Shown in pieces: positions 63,015-64,000 of a stretch of DNA of 64,000 nt (positions within the stretch are counted from its first letter, which is position 1; every line of letters begins with the position of its first letter). The notes under the pieces were generated by a model. That model searched no databases, was not told the origin of the DNA, and was given only the letters and a program-made list of their open reading frames with translations. Made by a program: the position numbers and the translations under genes. Where the stretch lies: the NCBI RefSeq assembly GCF_034377145.1, contig NZ_CP139707.1, forward strand, positions 1,373,001-1,437,000, given 5' to 3'. The stretch comes from Sulfitobacter sp. OXR-159. Its GTDB lineage: Bacteria > Pseudomonadota > Alphaproteobacteria > Rhodobacterales > Rhodobacteraceae.

Positions 63015-64000
63015 ATGGCTAAGGACATCATGACGCCCGATATACCGACGATTGAGAACATCCGGGGCAGTGCCGCCGCCCTCAGAGGTCTCCCCCAAGA
63101 TGAGCCCCCTGATATTGATGGCGTTGCGCTGAAATGGGATGCCACGGTTGATGGGTTCATCTTCCCGCGGCGCCATGCAGCTAAGGTGCTGGCCGCTTTG
63201 GATGTGTCATCGTATGGGGAGGCGAGCAACCTTGCGCGCGAGATTGACGGAGCGGCAGCTCAAGTCAACGCCAATCCTTCCACCGCTCAGGCTGAAGCCG
63301 GAAATTACCGCAAGGGGCGATTCAAGTGGAACGGTTTGGATTTGGTTATCGAAACGGCCAAAGGCGGCGAGCGCCGCGGTATCGGTCCAGACGGTAAAGA
63401 ATGGTCTGTCACAATGCCGGCGCATTATGGGGATGTGAAGCTCACCACCGGCGCCGACGGTGATCCGCTGGACTTTTATATGGGCGATCATCCTGAGAGC
63501 GACATCGTCGTAATCGTAAATCAAATCGACCTTCCTGATGGTGCCTTCGATGAGCACAAGCTGGTGCTGGGCGCTTTCGACGAAGATGAAGCCCTGAAGA
63601 TCTATGAAGACGGGTTTTCTGACGGGAAGGGTTCGGATCGCATAGGTTCCTTTACCACGTTGAACGTCGCCGCATTGAAGGAATGGATTGCCTCTGCTGA
63701 CATGTCCAAGCCGACGCAGCCGGTCAAATGGCGATCGACAGACGACAAGGCCACAATGAGTGACGAGGGTTCACTCTTGCCCATGCATAAGCTCGTCGAC
63801 GCCATGCGAGATCAACGCATTTGGGGAAGTGAATACGGGCTTTTCTCACGCGACCAATGGCGTGAGCTCGTCAGTAAAGCGCGGAAGCGCGCAGACCTAA
63901 TGGGAGAGGGCATCGCAGGCGATGGTGCTCGACTGACAACACGTGATCAAGTGAATGGCGCGGTCGGAAAGATACTCCGAGAGCAAGGTGGAGCGATCAC
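63015..64000 (+). CDS. N-terminus of a giant polyvalent protein with InPase domain (partial)
   Basis: From ATG 63015 (GAGGGA upstream) the frame is open for 328 codons to the window edge. Residues about 95-226 match the phage InPase domain of polyvalent proteins: GERRGIGPDGKEWSVTMPAH, GADGDPLDFYMGDHPESD, DEHKLVLGAFDEDEA. In such proteins this domain opens a chain of nuclease, methyltransferase, peptidase or helicase modules that enter the host with DNA. The gene follows the ejection genes across the immunity module. Confidence 0.75.
   Translation, partial: MAKDIMTPDIPTIENIRGSAAALRGLPQDEPPDIDGVALKWDATVDGFIFPRRHAAKVLAALDVSSYGEASNLAREIDGAAAQVNANPSTAQAEAGNYRKGRFKWNGLDLVIETAKGGERRGIGPDGKEWSVTMPAHYGDVKLTTGADGDPLDFYMGDHPESDIVVIVNQIDLPDGAFDEHKLVLGAFDEDEALKIYEDGFSDGKGSDRIGSFTTLNVAALKEWIASADMSKPTQPVKWRSTDDKATMSDEGSLLPMHKLVDAMRDQRIWGSEYGLFSRDQWRELVSKARKRADLMGEGIAGDGARLTTRDQVNGAVGKILREQGGAI

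Noticed and set aside
62943..63176. Upstream extension of the leftward frame ending at 62490 (228 residues in total)
   Set aside because: It would overlap the first 160 bases of the well-supported InPase gene and lacks a ribosome site; the shorter start was kept.

Overview
The whole window reads as one temperate, P22-like (short-tailed) phage genome or prophage of an alphaproteobacterium, most likely a member of the Rhodobacterales. The evidence is a moderately GC-rich sequence, P22-style portal, scaffold, coat, gp10-like tail and ejection genes, a tyrosine integrase beside the 3' half of a tRNA-Leu(CAA) gene, and host-like initiator tRNA features. Phage genes lie on both sides of the attachment site, so this is either the circular phage arrangement (attP), an extrachromosomal element, or two prophages in tandem. 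Two IS elements have broken a tail fibre gene and an HNH endonuclease gene, which suggests a resident, decaying element.

Left part (1-18.3 kb): an Arc/antirepressor module (140-2209); an HNH gene and a second HNH-AP2 gene split by an IS630 element; a tail-fibre region with two fibre genes, the first split by an IS1380 element; a lysis cassette (two holin-like membrane proteins, amidase, micropeptide, overlapping spanins); a leftward cluster of small zinc-ribbon genes; then small rightward genes ending at the att site.

Middle (18.4-36.7 kb): a leftward early operon (integrase, excisionase, two HNH proteins, RecT, HNH-AP2 and many small genes). It is driven from a lambda-like immunity region at 26.7-27.3 kb with a short HTH repressor, five matching operators and an apparently leaderless cro-like gene. 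A rightward early operon follows with small HTH proteins, DUF1064, methyltransferase, PD-(D/E)xK nuclease, SNF2 helicase, a DUF1376-like replication protein with a candidate origin, a DnaA domain IV-like protein, a phage initiator tRNA and a GIY-YIG endonuclease.

Right part (36.7-64 kb): the packaging, head and tail operon (TerS, TerL, portal, an Acb2-like anti-CBASS protein, scaffold, a CsrA-like protein, coat, adaptors, gp10-like hub, tail tip, ejection proteins). It is followed by a P22 immI-like module (mnt-like, arc-like, ant) that is a near copy of the left one, then accessory genes (Cas2-like protein, a Panacea antitoxin paired with a membrane protein). The last gene is the start of a very large polyvalent protein with an InPase domain, which runs off the edge.

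The most notable pattern is a 13-base core, GCGCAGGACGTGC, present in five copies, each in the leader of a late gene. It can fold into a small hairpin presenting AGGA in its loop, and each leader has a second GGA near the start codon. This is the layout of CsrA/RsmA targets, and the phage encodes a CsrA-like protein immediately upstream of the coat-gene copy. A phage-encoded post-transcriptional late switch is proposed as the main hypothesis.
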